Source of the DNA: Patescibacteria group bacterium
GTDB taxonomy: Bacteria; Patescibacteriota; JACMRA01
Direction: 5' to 3'
Length of the DNA stretch: 15,463 bases
Assembly: GCA_029935375.1 (NCBI GenBank)
Contig: JAOZKL010000007.1
Span: forward strand, 1,668 to 17,130
Of this stretch, positions 8,316 through 14,610 are shown one piece after another. Every line of letters begins with the position of its first letter. Position 1 is the stretch's first letter. The notes under the pieces are model-generated. The model worked only from the letters and a program-made list of their open reading frames with translations. It ran no database searches and was not told the origin of the DNA. Both the position numbers and the translations under genes were made by a program.

Positions 8316-8909
8316 TTATATAGGTTTAGCTGGGTTTGTTTCAGTTCCTTTGATCAACCTCCCAATGTTTTGACGATGAGCAAAGATTATCAAAATGTCA
8401 AGAGTGGCTATAAACCACCAGTTGTTAATATTTAGAGATAATATAAAAATTGTTAATATTAAAAGACTTGCAAAGGTTGCTACTGAGGATGTTTTACTTG
8501 CTTTTAGAAAGAATGAGAGGCCGGCAACAAAAACAAGAAAAAATATTGGGTTAATAGCCAGTAAAATCCCCAGAGTTGTAGAAACTCCTTTTCCTCCAGT
8601 CAGTTTTATGTATACTGAAAAAAGGTTTCCAACAATGGCGGCGATTGCAACTAACATTGTTATAGTTGGATCGTGCCATATTTGCTCCACTGTAAATACT
8701 GGTAAAAACCCTTTAGATAAATCTAGAAACATAACAACAGCCGCCCATTTCATCCCTAGGCTTCGTTTTATATTTGTTGCTCCGATATTACCACTGTTTA
8801 CTTTTTGAATATCAATTCCTGCAACTTTTTTTGCAATAATTTTGCCAGATGGTATGCTAGTAAAAAGGTAGGTTGCTAGTACGGAAACTGCTATGTAGTA
8901 TGTAGTCAT
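8316..8909 (-). CDS. plsY: Glycerol-3-phosphate acyltransferase PlsY, copy 2 (canonical motifs 1 and 3)
   Basis: 197 residues, about five or more hydrophobic helices, normal PlsY length. It has the same role as the neighbouring copy: acyl-phosphate plus glycerol-3-phosphate gives lysophosphatidic acid at the membrane. Motif 1 is canonical (NSGNIGATNIKRSLG, 38-52, with Ser39 and Arg49), as is LDLSKG (62-67). Motif 2 keeps the glycine loop GGKG (105-108), but the usual GH before it is GN (94-95) and the FLKF lead-in is YIKL. Motif 3 is canonical (AHRQNIGRLIKGTE, 177-190), keeping His178, Asn181 and Glu190. The gene starts 10 bases after the fatty-acid kinase fusion stops, so the two are co-transcribed. 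No Shine-Dalgarno site is visible before its ATG. It is the likelier catalytic copy of the pair. Confidence 0.9.
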   Translation of the reverse strand: MTTYYIAVSVLATYLFTSIPSGKIIAKKVAGIDIQKVNSGNIGATNIKRSLGMKWAAVVMFLDLSKGFLPVFTVEQIWHDPTITMLVAIAAIVGNLFSVYIKLTGGKGVSTTLGILLAINPIFFLVFVAGLSFFLKASKTSSVATFASLLILTIFILSLNINNWWFIATLDILIIFAHRQNIGRLIKGTETNPAKPI

Positions 8910-8919
8910 TTAATTTGTT

Positions 8920-10707
8920 TTATTTGAATATCATTCCAATAGATCCTGGCCCAATGTGTGTTCCAACAAGAGTTGTTAATTCAACAACTTGTATATCTAA
9001 GGATTTGTTATTATCTTGTATTTTATTTTTTACCTTCTCAACTATTTGTTTTCCTTTTTTTCCTGTATATAAGAGGCAAAGCTTACTGTTATTGTCTTGG
9101 TTGGACTTAAATCCTTTGTATGATAACTTTATTTTCTTCTTTATATTTGAGAATAATATTTTATCTTTTGTGTTCTCTATTTTCCCATTTTTTACAGTTA
9201 ATAGTGGATTAATATTTAATATTTTTCCTATAACTGAAACCCCTTTGCTAATTCTGCCGCTTCTTTCTAGATATGAAATATCATCAACTAATAAAAATAT
9301 CTTAATTTTTTTAATATGTTTTCTTACAGCAGCTAGGGCTTTTTGTATGTCGTTAGTTTTATTGTATTCTTTTTCAAACTCTTCAACCAATAGTGTTGTA
9401 CCAGCGCTGATAGATTTTGTATCTATAATGTGTATATTGTCACTATTTTTAAGAAGTTTTTTTGCGTTTAATGCAGATTGGTATGTTCCACTTAATCCTG
9501 ATGATATTGTAAAACATATTATATTTTCTGATGATTTATTAGCTTTCTCAAAAGTTTCTAAGAATGATTGAGTGGTAGGTTGTGAAGTTTTTGGTGTGAA
9601 ATTTTTATCCAATTCCATTTTTTCATAGAATTCTTTTTTACTTAACTTTGCTAGATCTTCATCAGGGTTTTGAGATGTAAACACTTGCAATGGTACAATA
9701 AAATCGGGACTATTTATCCAACTATTCACAATATCAATAGAACTATCCGTGATGATTGTATAATTTTTCTTACCTTCGATAAAGTGGTGCTTTTCTGCAA
9801 TATTGTCTTTTTGTTGTGCAATTAAGTCATCTGCCTTGAAATTTCTTATCTGTCCGACCTCTTCTGCAATTCTTTTAATTTGTTCTGGTTTATCAGTGTG
9901 AATATGCAATTTTATTAAATTATCTACTTGCATAACTTGTAGTGAATCCCCCATTTTTTTAATCTTCTTTCTCATTTCCTTCTCATTGATTGTTGGATTT
10001 TCTATCACACATTCTGTACAATATCTAAAGGTAACTGTTTCCTTTATTATTCCTATTTCAGAGCTACTGTTATTTTCTGTTATTACAATGTCGGTATCTT
10101 TAAGTGCAGATAAGAAGCCTGTAAGTATGAATACAAGCCCAGCTGCTCCAGAATCTACAACTTTTGCCTTTTTCATTATTGGATTAGTTTTTCTAGTTTT
10201 ATCTAAAGCTTCTTGTGAACACTCTAACGCTGTTTCAAATATTTCAACGACACTTTTACCTTTGGCTCCTTTGTATGCAGCCTTTGCGACATCCAAAATC
10301 GTACCTTTTACTGGGTTTTGAAATGATTTATATATTGTATCATTGGCGTTTTTAAAACACTTTGTTAATATTTTTGGTGTTAAACCATTTTTACTAGTTA
10401 TGTTTTCACAAAAACCTTTGAAATATTGTGATATTGCAGTTCCTGAGTTTCCTCTGGAATACATTAGAGAGTTTCTTATAACTGCTTTTTGAACATCATC
10501 TAATGACAACAGTGAAGATTCTTCTAATTTATTTCTTACCATTCTAAGTGTATATGCCATATTAGTACCAGTGTCTCCATCGGGCACGGGGAATACATTT
10601 ATTTTATCCAAGAATTCAGCATGTTCATCAAGATATTTGCTTGCCTGTTTGAACATATTAATAAAAATGGTTGGAGTGAACTCTAATATTGAATCTGTTT
10701 TTGTCAT
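8920..10707 (-). CDS. Fatty-acid kinase fusion: DhaL/FakA kinase and middle domains joined to a DegV/FakB fatty-acid-binding domain
   Basis: 595 residues. In Fak systems FakA phosphorylates a fatty acid held by FakB; the acyl-phosphate is the substrate of PlsY, encoded next. Residues 1-205 are the DhaL kinase domain: PVPDGDTGTNM (40-50) with the Mg-ATP-binding Asp43 and Asp45, SRGNSGT (84-90), NPVKGTILDV (131-140) and VDSGAAGL (184-191). Residues 222-305 match the FakA middle domain: YCTE (229-232) and LHIHT (267-271), supplying a Cys and HxH resembling the FakA zinc site. Residues 315-595 are a full-length DegV/FakB domain: TDSS (320-323), KTSQP (373-377), SSGLSGTYQSA (402-412), ERSGRIS (481-487) and GTHIGPGSIG (582-591). 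The usual FakA C-terminal domain is missing; FakB takes its place. First gene of the operon. The family calls are firm; the fatty-acid substrate is inferred from the family and operon. Confidence 0.9.
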   Translation of the reverse strand: MTKTDSILEFTPTIFINMFKQASKYLDEHAEFLDKINVFPVPDGDTGTNMAYTLRMVRNKLEESSLLSLDDVQKAVIRNSLMYSRGNSGTAISQYFKGFCENITSKNGLTPKILTKCFKNANDTIYKSFQNPVKGTILDVAKAAYKGAKGKSVVEIFETALECSQEALDKTRKTNPIMKKAKVVDSGAAGLVFILTGFLSALKDTDIVITENNSSSEIGIIKETVTFRYCTECVIENPTINEKEMRKKIKKMGDSLQVMQVDNLIKLHIHTDKPEQIKRIAEEVGQIRNFKADDLIAQQKDNIAEKHHFIEGKKNYTIITDSSIDIVNSWINSPDFIVPLQVFTSQNPDEDLAKLSKKEFYEKMELDKNFTPKTSQPTTQSFLETFEKANKSSENIICFTISSGLSGTYQSALNAKKLLKNSDNIHIIDTKSISAGTTLLVEEFEKEYNKTNDIQKALAAVRKHIKKIKIFLLVDDISYLERSGRISKGVSVIGKILNINPLLTVKNGKIENTKDKILFSNIKKKIKLSYKGFKSNQDNNSKLCLLYTGKKGKQIVEKVKNKIQDNNKSLDIQVVELTTLVGTHIGPGSIGMIFK

Positions 10708-10730
10708 AATTTAAAAATTGTATAAAAATA

Positions 10731-10759
10731 GGTAATCTTTAGTTCTGTTAGATATTACC
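10731..10759 (-). promoter_or_regulatory. Possible hairpin in the fakA-fakB leader
   Basis: Read on the minus strand, GGTAATATCT (10759-10750) can pair with AGATTACC (10738-10731) through GGTA/TACC and ATCT/AGAT, with a two-base bulge and an 11-base loop. It lies 24 bases upstream of the ATG of the operon's first gene. There is no U-run, so it is not a terminator. Whether it is functional is unknown. Confidence 0.25.
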
Positions 10760-10790
10760 CAACAAAGAATACTTGGAAAGAAAATAGTAC

Positions 10791-10807
10791 TTGTCAAGGC
10801 TTGACAA
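10791..10807. promoter_or_regulatory. Inverted repeat carrying back-to-back -35 boxes between the fatty-acid operon and aspS
   Basis: TTGTCAAG, one G, CTTGACAA: perfect 8-bp arms. The right arm contains TTGACA on the plus strand (10801-10806, facing aspS), and the left arm contains TTGACA on the minus strand (10797-10792, facing the operon). On the minus strand the best -10 candidates are weak (TATTCT at 20-base spacing), so the operon promoter is less certain than that of aspS. The symmetry could also be a protein-binding site. Confidence 0.5.
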
Positions 10808-10831
10808 AATCAAAAAAAACAGACTTATTAT
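10801..10831 (+). promoter_or_regulatory. Promoter of aspS
   Basis: A perfect TTGACA (10801-10806) and TATTAT (10826-10831; 5 of 6 consensus), separated by 19 bases, slightly long. The -10 box ends 18 bases before the ATG at 10850. No Shine-Dalgarno sequence is present. Confidence 0.55.
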
Positions 10832-10845
10832 TGTATTAATACAAT
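10830..10845. promoter_or_regulatory. 16-bp perfect palindrome just before the aspS start, possible operator
   Basis: ATTGTATTAATACAAT is its own reverse complement. It overlaps the end of the -10 box and the predicted transcription start, and finishes 4 bases before the aspS ATG, a position where a bound dimer would block initiation. No regulator gene is in the window, and A/T-rich DNA yields palindromes by chance. Confidence 0.35.
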
Positions 10846-10849
10846 TTTT

Positions 10850-12670
10850 ATGTTTACAAATTTTGCTCAGGTTGATAAAAAGATGATTGGTCAGGATATG
10901 ACTGTAGGTGGTTTTGTTCACAGTGTGCGTGATCACGGTGGGTTGATTTTTATTGATTTACGTAGTGATATGGAGCTTTTACAGTGCGTTATAGATCCAA
11001 AAACAAATAAGGATGATTTTGCCAAAGCTGAGCACCTTAGTAGTGAAAGTGTTTTAAAAATTTCTGGTACATTGCGACCTCGTAGCGATGAGACGATAAA
11101 TCCTAATTTGCCAAGTGGGGAGGTTGAGTTAAACATAGAAAAATTAGAGATTGTTTCCAAGGCAAAAACACCGCCATTTACAATACATGCTGATGATAAG
11201 CAGTTGGCTAATGAGGAGATAAGATTAAAATATAGGTATCTTGATTTGCGTAGGGAGAAATTGCGAAATGTTATGAATAAGAGACACAAGTTAATTCTTG
11301 CAACTCGTAATTGGTTTAGTGAGCAGGATTTTATAGAAGTTCAGACTCCGATAATGGCGAATAGTTCTCCGGAAGGAGCTCGTGATTATCTTGTTCCTTC
11401 TCGTATCAATCCAGGCAAATTTTTTGCTCTTCCACAAGCACCTCAGCAGTTCAAGCAGTTGTTAATGGTTGGGGGGTTTTCTAAATATTTTCAGGTCGCT
11501 CCTTGTTTTCGTGACGAAGATCCTCGGTCTGATAGGCATCCAGGTGATTTTTATCAATTTGATGGTGAGATTGCATGGGCAGAGCCAGAAGATATAAAAA
11601 AATTATCTGAAAAATTAGTTAAAGAGGTTTTCATTAAACATACTGATAAAAAATTGATGGAGGAAGAGTTTACACGGATTGACTACATGGAGGCCTTAAA
11701 CAAATATGGTAGCGATAAGCCTGATTTGCGATATGATCTTGCATGGAAAGATGCTAAGCCTGTCTTTAAAGATTCTGGTTTTAAAGTGTTTTCTAAATTA
11801 TGTGACAGTCAGAATGCTCGTGTTCAGGCTCTTGTTGTAAAAAATGCTGTAAATAGTTTTAGTCGTAGTGATCTTGATAAAATTCAAAACATAGGTCGTG
11901 AATATGGTTTACCAGGGATAGCTTATATTCAATATTTTGAAGAAGGTGCAAAGAGTCCAATTTTTAAATTTTTTGGTGAAACTGATGTAGAAATAGAGGC
12001 AAAAAAACAAGAATTGGTAAAATTCTTTGGTGTTGAGACTGGTGACTTGGTTTTGTTCATTGCTAACGAGAGTAGGGAGATTGTTTGGAAGGCTCAGGAT
12101 AAAATGCGTAAACATATTGCTGAAAAACTAGATATGATAGATGATTCTATTCTTAAGTTTGTTTGGGTTGAAAATTTCCCATTTTTTGAGAAAGATGATA
12201 AAACTGGTAAAATTGAGTTTGGACACAATCCATTTAGTGTTTGGCCAGGGGGTATGAAGACACTACAAGAGGCAAAAGCCAAAGGAATCGATGCTTTGTT
12301 GGACTTGAAAGCCAAGCAATATGATATTGCATTGAATGGATATGAAGTTCTTTCAGGTGGGGTTCGTAATCAAGATCCAGAGTCTATGGCAGAGGTTTTT
12401 AGAATTGTAGGGTATGAAGACACTGAAATAAAAGAAAAATTTGGACATATGATGGAGGCCTATAGTTATGGCGCTCCTACTCACGCAGGTTTTGCATGGG
12501 GCTTTGCTCGTTTGTTGATGATTTTGACAGGGGAAGAAAACATTAGAAGTGTGATAGCTTTTCCAAAAAATGGTTCCGGGATGGATACTATGCTTAATAG
12601 CCCTAGTGAGGTTAGGCAGTCACAACTAGATGAATTATCTTTGAAGGTTGTAAAGAAGGAAGATAAGTAG
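10850..12670 (+). CDS. aspS: Aspartyl-tRNA synthetase
   Basis: 606 residues, bacterial class IIb type. It charges tRNA-Asp with aspartate in the cytoplasm, and may also charge tRNA-Asn if the organism relies on amidotransferase (not decidable here). Residues 1-105 are the OB-fold anticodon-binding domain. TPIMANSSPEGARDYLVPSR (166-185) and motif 2, FRDEDPRSDRHPGDFYQFDGE (220-240), belong to the catalytic core. YGSDKPDLR (286-294) marks entry to the bacterial GAD insertion (about 295-420). The C-terminal core has GYEVLSGGVR (497-506), YGAPTHAGFA (540-549) and motif 3, GFARLLMIL (551-559). In motif 3 the family's acidic residue before the arginine (G-x-D/E-R) is Ala553; Arg554 is kept. The gene stands alone, divergent from the fatty-acid operon, and ends in a terminator. 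Confidence 0.95.
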   Translation: MFTNFAQVDKKMIGQDMTVGGFVHSVRDHGGLIFIDLRSDMELLQCVIDPKTNKDDFAKAEHLSSESVLKISGTLRPRSDETINPNLPSGEVELNIEKLEIVSKAKTPPFTIHADDKQLANEEIRLKYRYLDLRREKLRNVMNKRHKLILATRNWFSEQDFIEVQTPIMANSSPEGARDYLVPSRINPGKFFALPQAPQQFKQLLMVGGFSKYFQVAPCFRDEDPRSDRHPGDFYQFDGEIAWAEPEDIKKLSEKLVKEVFIKHTDKKLMEEEFTRIDYMEALNKYGSDKPDLRYDLAWKDAKPVFKDSGFKVFSKLCDSQNARVQALVVKNAVNSFSRSDLDKIQNIGREYGLPGIAYIQYFEEGAKSPIFKFFGETDVEIEAKKQELVKFFGVETGDLVLFIANESREIVWKAQDKMRKHIAEKLDMIDDSILKFVWVENFPFFEKDDKTGKIEFGHNPFSVWPGGMKTLQEAKAKGIDALLDLKAKQYDIALNGYEVLSGGVRNQDPESMAEVFRIVGYEDTEIKEKFGHMMEAYSYGAPTHAGFAWGFARLLMILTGEENIRSVIAFPKNGSGMDTMLNSPSEVRQSQLDELSLKVVKKEDK

Positions 12671-12696
12671 TTTTGTTTTTTCTGTTATATAATAAT

Positions 12697-12724
12697 TGCC
12701 CATCGTTGGATGGGTATTTTTTAT
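12697..12724 (+). terminator. Rho-independent terminator of aspS
   Basis: CCCATC (12699-12704), loop GTTG, GATGGG (12709-12714), extended by a G-U and a T-A pair and followed by TTTTTTATT, 28 bases after the aspS stop. On the other strand the hairpin is not followed by a good U-run, so it serves aspS mainly. Confidence 0.88.
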
Positions 12725-12748
12725 TGTATGGCTTTGGTGTAAATGTTT

Positions 12749-13057
12749 CTACTTTTTATTGAAACTTACATCCTGTACATTTTCTTCGCTTTTGACCTCC
12801 TTTTTTTCTTTGGGTTTTTTATCGTTTTTGCCGCTTTTTTCTTGATTTGGATTTTTTACTCCAAACATTTTTTCGAAATTGATTATCGGCTCGTGCCGTA
12901 TTTTTTTGTATATATAATAGGTTATAAATGCAATTAAAAGTATTATTAGTATTGGGGCTAATAGTATTATCAATGCTATAATTATTAAAGCTCTACCAAG
13001 GCTCAAGGTCTTTATACTAGGTATTTTAAACTGTTTTGGGGTTTGTCCAGGTATCAT
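12749..13057 (-). CDS. Small single-helix membrane protein with charged cytoplasmic tail, unknown function
   Basis: 102 residues, not recognised. After about 21 residues a long hydrophobic segment (22-50, ALIIIALIILLAPILIILL...) forms one helix, possibly a hairpin around the Pro. It is followed by KKIRHEP and a Lys/Glu-rich, probably disordered tail (70-102). The positive-inside rule places the tail in the cytoplasm. It has its own likely promoter in the 52-base gap after the three-helix protein gene, with a -10 box 9 bases before the ATG, so the mRNA may be leaderless. Codon use and composition resemble the neighbours, and it lies antisense to no other convincing gene. Convergent with aspS. 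Confidence 0.7.
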   Translation of the reverse strand: MIPGQTPKQFKIPSIKTLSLGRALIIIALIILLAPILIILLIAFITYYIYKKIRHEPIINFEKMFGVKNPNQEKSGKNDKKPKEKKEVKSEENVQDVSFNKK

Positions 13058-13066
13058 AACCTTATT

Positions 13067-13095
13067 ATCATCCTATAAAAAAGAATAAAAGTCAA
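13067..13095 (-). promoter_or_regulatory. Putative promoter of the 102-residue membrane protein gene
   Basis: On the minus strand: TTGACT (13095-13090), 17 bases, GATGAT (13072-13067; 4 of 6 consensus). The -10 box ends 9 bases before the ATG at 13057. An alternative -10, GATAAT, lies 3 bases further downstream. Confidence 0.45.
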
Positions 13096-13109
13096 GATCT
13101 CTTCTTAAT

Positions 13110-13421
13110 TTAAAACAAGTCAATTGGCCAGAAGTAAAGACTTACAACAAAAATTGCAAGTATAAAATACATAAATAAATCGAGATTGGTAAATGATCGT
13201 GTTTTTCCTCCATGGACTGGTTTAACGGTACCAATTTTATAATTATACAACCCTTCTGCAAATATTGCCACTCCTCCAAAAATAAAACCAATTCCAAATT
13301 TACCTGTTGTTACAGAAACAATTAACATTACAATGACAGCAATAGGTGTAAAAATAAAAATAGATAAATTATGATATTTCTTGGCAAGCTTCCTTTGCCT
13401 GCTTGTTAACCTTTGTTTCAT
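13110..13421 (-). CDS. Small three-helix membrane protein, unknown function
   Basis: 103 residues, not recognised. It has a basic N-terminus (MKQRLTSRQRKLAKKYH) and hydrophobic segments at about 20-39, 43-60 and 81-100. The loop between helices 2 and 3 is polar and basic (VKPVHGGKTRSFTN). It starts 10 bases after the stop of trxB, so it probably belongs to the trxB transcript. No Shine-Dalgarno site and no catalytic motif are visible. The link to thioredoxin reductase is positional only. Confidence 0.72.
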   Translation of the reverse strand: MKQRLTSRQRKLAKKYHNLSIFIFTPIAVIVMLIVSVTTGKFGIGFIFGGVAIFAEGLYNYKIGTVKPVHGGKTRSFTNLDLFMYFILAIFVVSLYFWPIDLF

Positions 13422-13431
13422 ATTTAGATTT

Positions 13432-14343
13432 CTATTCTTGATTTTCTAGCCATCTTTCGCAGTCTATTGCTGCTTTGCATCCACCAGCTGCAGCTGTAAT
13501 GGCTTGTTTGTATACAAAATCTGTTACATCACCAGCAACAAAAATTCCAGGTACTTTTGTCATCATCCCTTTATCTGGTAATAAGTACCCATTTGCACTA
13601 GTTGGTATTAGGTCTTTGACAATATCAGAATTTGGCTTGTGTCCTATCGCAACGAAAACTCCATTAAGGTCTAGTATGTTTTTTTCATTTGACACTGTAT
13701 TTATTAGCTCAACTTGCTCTATGTGTTCATTTCCAATAAATTTTGTAATTTTACTATCTAAGATAAACTCAATTTTAGGATTGTCTTGTGCTCGTTTCAA
13801 CATTATTTCAGATGCTCTGAATTTTTGAGTTCTATTTATAATATAAACTTTTGTAGCAAACTTTGTAAGGAAATTTGCTTCTTCCATTGCAGAATCTCCC
13901 CCTCCAACAATAGCTACTATTTTATCACGATAAAAAAATCCATCACATGTTGCACAGCTATGGTATCCTTTGCCTATCCACTCTTCCTCATTTTTGAGTC
14001 CTAGGTATCTAGCGGATGCTCCGGTGGCTATAATAACAGCATCGTATTTTTGCCCTTTTATTGTGAAGGTTTTGTCATCATTTTTTGTAATAGACTCTAT
14101 ATTCCCTATTTCAACTTTTGCACCAAATCTCTCAGCTTGTTTTTTCATGTTTTCCATCAGATCTGCTCCCATTATCCCAGTTGGAAACCCTGGAAAATTC
14201 TCAATCTCAGTAGTTGTGGTTAGTTGCCCTCCTGGTTGCAAACCTGCAAATACTATAACATCCAGATCTGCACGAGAAGTATATATAGCGGCTGTTAATC
14301 CAGCCGGCCCTGATCCAATTATTGCAATTTTTTTTCTAGTCAT
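13432..14343 (-). CDS. trxB: Thioredoxin reductase (NADPH), FAD-dependent
   Basis: 303 residues from the ATG at 14343. A TTG at 14352 is in frame, but it would add only MYY and falls at the predicted -10 box. TrxB passes electrons from NADPH through FAD and a disulfide to thioredoxin, keeping cytoplasmic thiols reduced. GSGPAG (10-15) binds FAD; PGGQLTTTTEIENFPGF (37-53) is a family signature. The redox-active CATC is at 130-133. GGGDSAMEEA (147-156) begins the NADPH-binding domain, and Arg171 and Arg176 (NRTQKFRA) sit where the NADPH-phosphate arginines are expected. GDV (271-273) and QAITAAAGGC (280-289) close the FAD site. Length and motifs are complete. It probably heads a two-gene unit with the three-helix protein downstream. 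Confidence 0.95.
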   Translation of the reverse strand: MTRKKIAIIGSGPAGLTAAIYTSRADLDVIVFAGLQPGGQLTTTTEIENFPGFPTGIMGADLMENMKKQAERFGAKVEIGNIESITKNDDKTFTIKGQKYDAVIIATGASARYLGLKNEEEWIGKGYHSCATCDGFFYRDKIVAIVGGGDSAMEEANFLTKFATKVYIINRTQKFRASEIMLKRAQDNPKIEFILDSKITKFIGNEHIEQVELINTVSNEKNILDLNGVFVAIGHKPNSDIVKDLIPTSANGYLLPDKGMMTKVPGIFVAGDVTDFVYKQAITAAAGGCKAAIDCERWLENQE

Positions 14344-14352
14344 ATAATACAA

Positions 14353-14384
14353 ATTATATTAAAATGTTTTTTGAATTTTGTCAA
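14353..14384 (-). promoter_or_regulatory. Promoter of trxB
   Basis: On the minus strand, TTGACA (14384-14379) is followed by overlapping -10 candidates: TAATAT (14361-14356) at 17-base spacing and TATAAT (14358-14353) at 20. They end 12 or 9 bases before the ATG at 14343, so the leader is very short or absent. Confidence 0.6.
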
Positions 14385-14434
14385 CCTATAGGGTAGGTGT
14401 CTGATTTTGATAACTCATCATCTTGATATTAACT

Positions 14435-14463
14435 TTGACAAAAATAATTAAATAGTTTATATT
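14435..14463 (+). promoter_or_regulatory. Near-consensus promoter of the 45-residue membrane peptide gene
   Basis: A perfect TTGACA (14435-14440), exactly 17 bases, then TATATT (14458-14463; 5 of 6 consensus). Transcription would start around 14470, and the ATG is at 14473, so the mRNA would be essentially leaderless. Confidence 0.7.
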
Positions 14464-14472
14464 GGTTGTGTT

Positions 14473-14610
14473 ATGAATCTTTCACTTTCTTCCCAATTAG
14501 AAATATCGGCTGTGATCGCAGCTGTAGTATTAACTTTTTTGTGTCTTGTCTGGTGGTTTGTTATAATTAGAAAAGTTTGGTTATCTAGGTATGATAAAAT
14601 TTTTGGCTAG
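14473..14610 (+). CDS. 45-residue single-helix membrane peptide, unknown function
   Basis: Translation from the ATG at 14473 gives 45 residues. A polar N-terminus (MNLSLSSQLEIS) is followed by a hydrophobic helix at about residues 13-32, with a Trp pair at its end (LTFLCLVWWFVII), and a basic tail (RKVWLSRYDKIFG). The orientation should be N-out, C-in. It ends in TAG, and that CTAG is shared with the convergent femX-like gene, whose stop overlaps it. The strong upstream promoter is the main reason to believe it: promoter, start and frame agree, and nothing else occupies this gap. I do not recognise a family. Confidence 0.62.
   Translation: MNLSLSSQLEISAVIAAVVLTFLCLVWWFVIIRKVWLSRYDKIFG

Noticed and set aside
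8395..8808. 137-residue plus-strand frame
   Set aside because: It is antisense to plsY copy 2, whose motifs are clear on the other strand.
8915..9571. 218-residue plus-strand frame
   Set aside because: It lies antisense inside the fatty-acid kinase fusion, has a Phe/Ser/Leu-rich composition typical of the complement of an AT-rich gene, and shows no motif.
13475..14347. Overlapping plus-strand frames of 72 to 125 residues
   Set aside because: They are shadows of trxB, which is complete and recognisable on the minus strand.
14344..14352. TTG at 14352 as the trxB start
   Set aside because: It adds only three residues outside the Rossmann fold and touches the predicted -10 box; the ATG at 14343 begins the family-typical MTRKKIAIIG.
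14385..14434. CCTATAGG palindrome and ACCTA/TAGGT arms near 14385-14399 as an operator
   Set aside because: The arms are only 5-8 bp in AT-rich DNA between two divergent promoters; too short to support a call.
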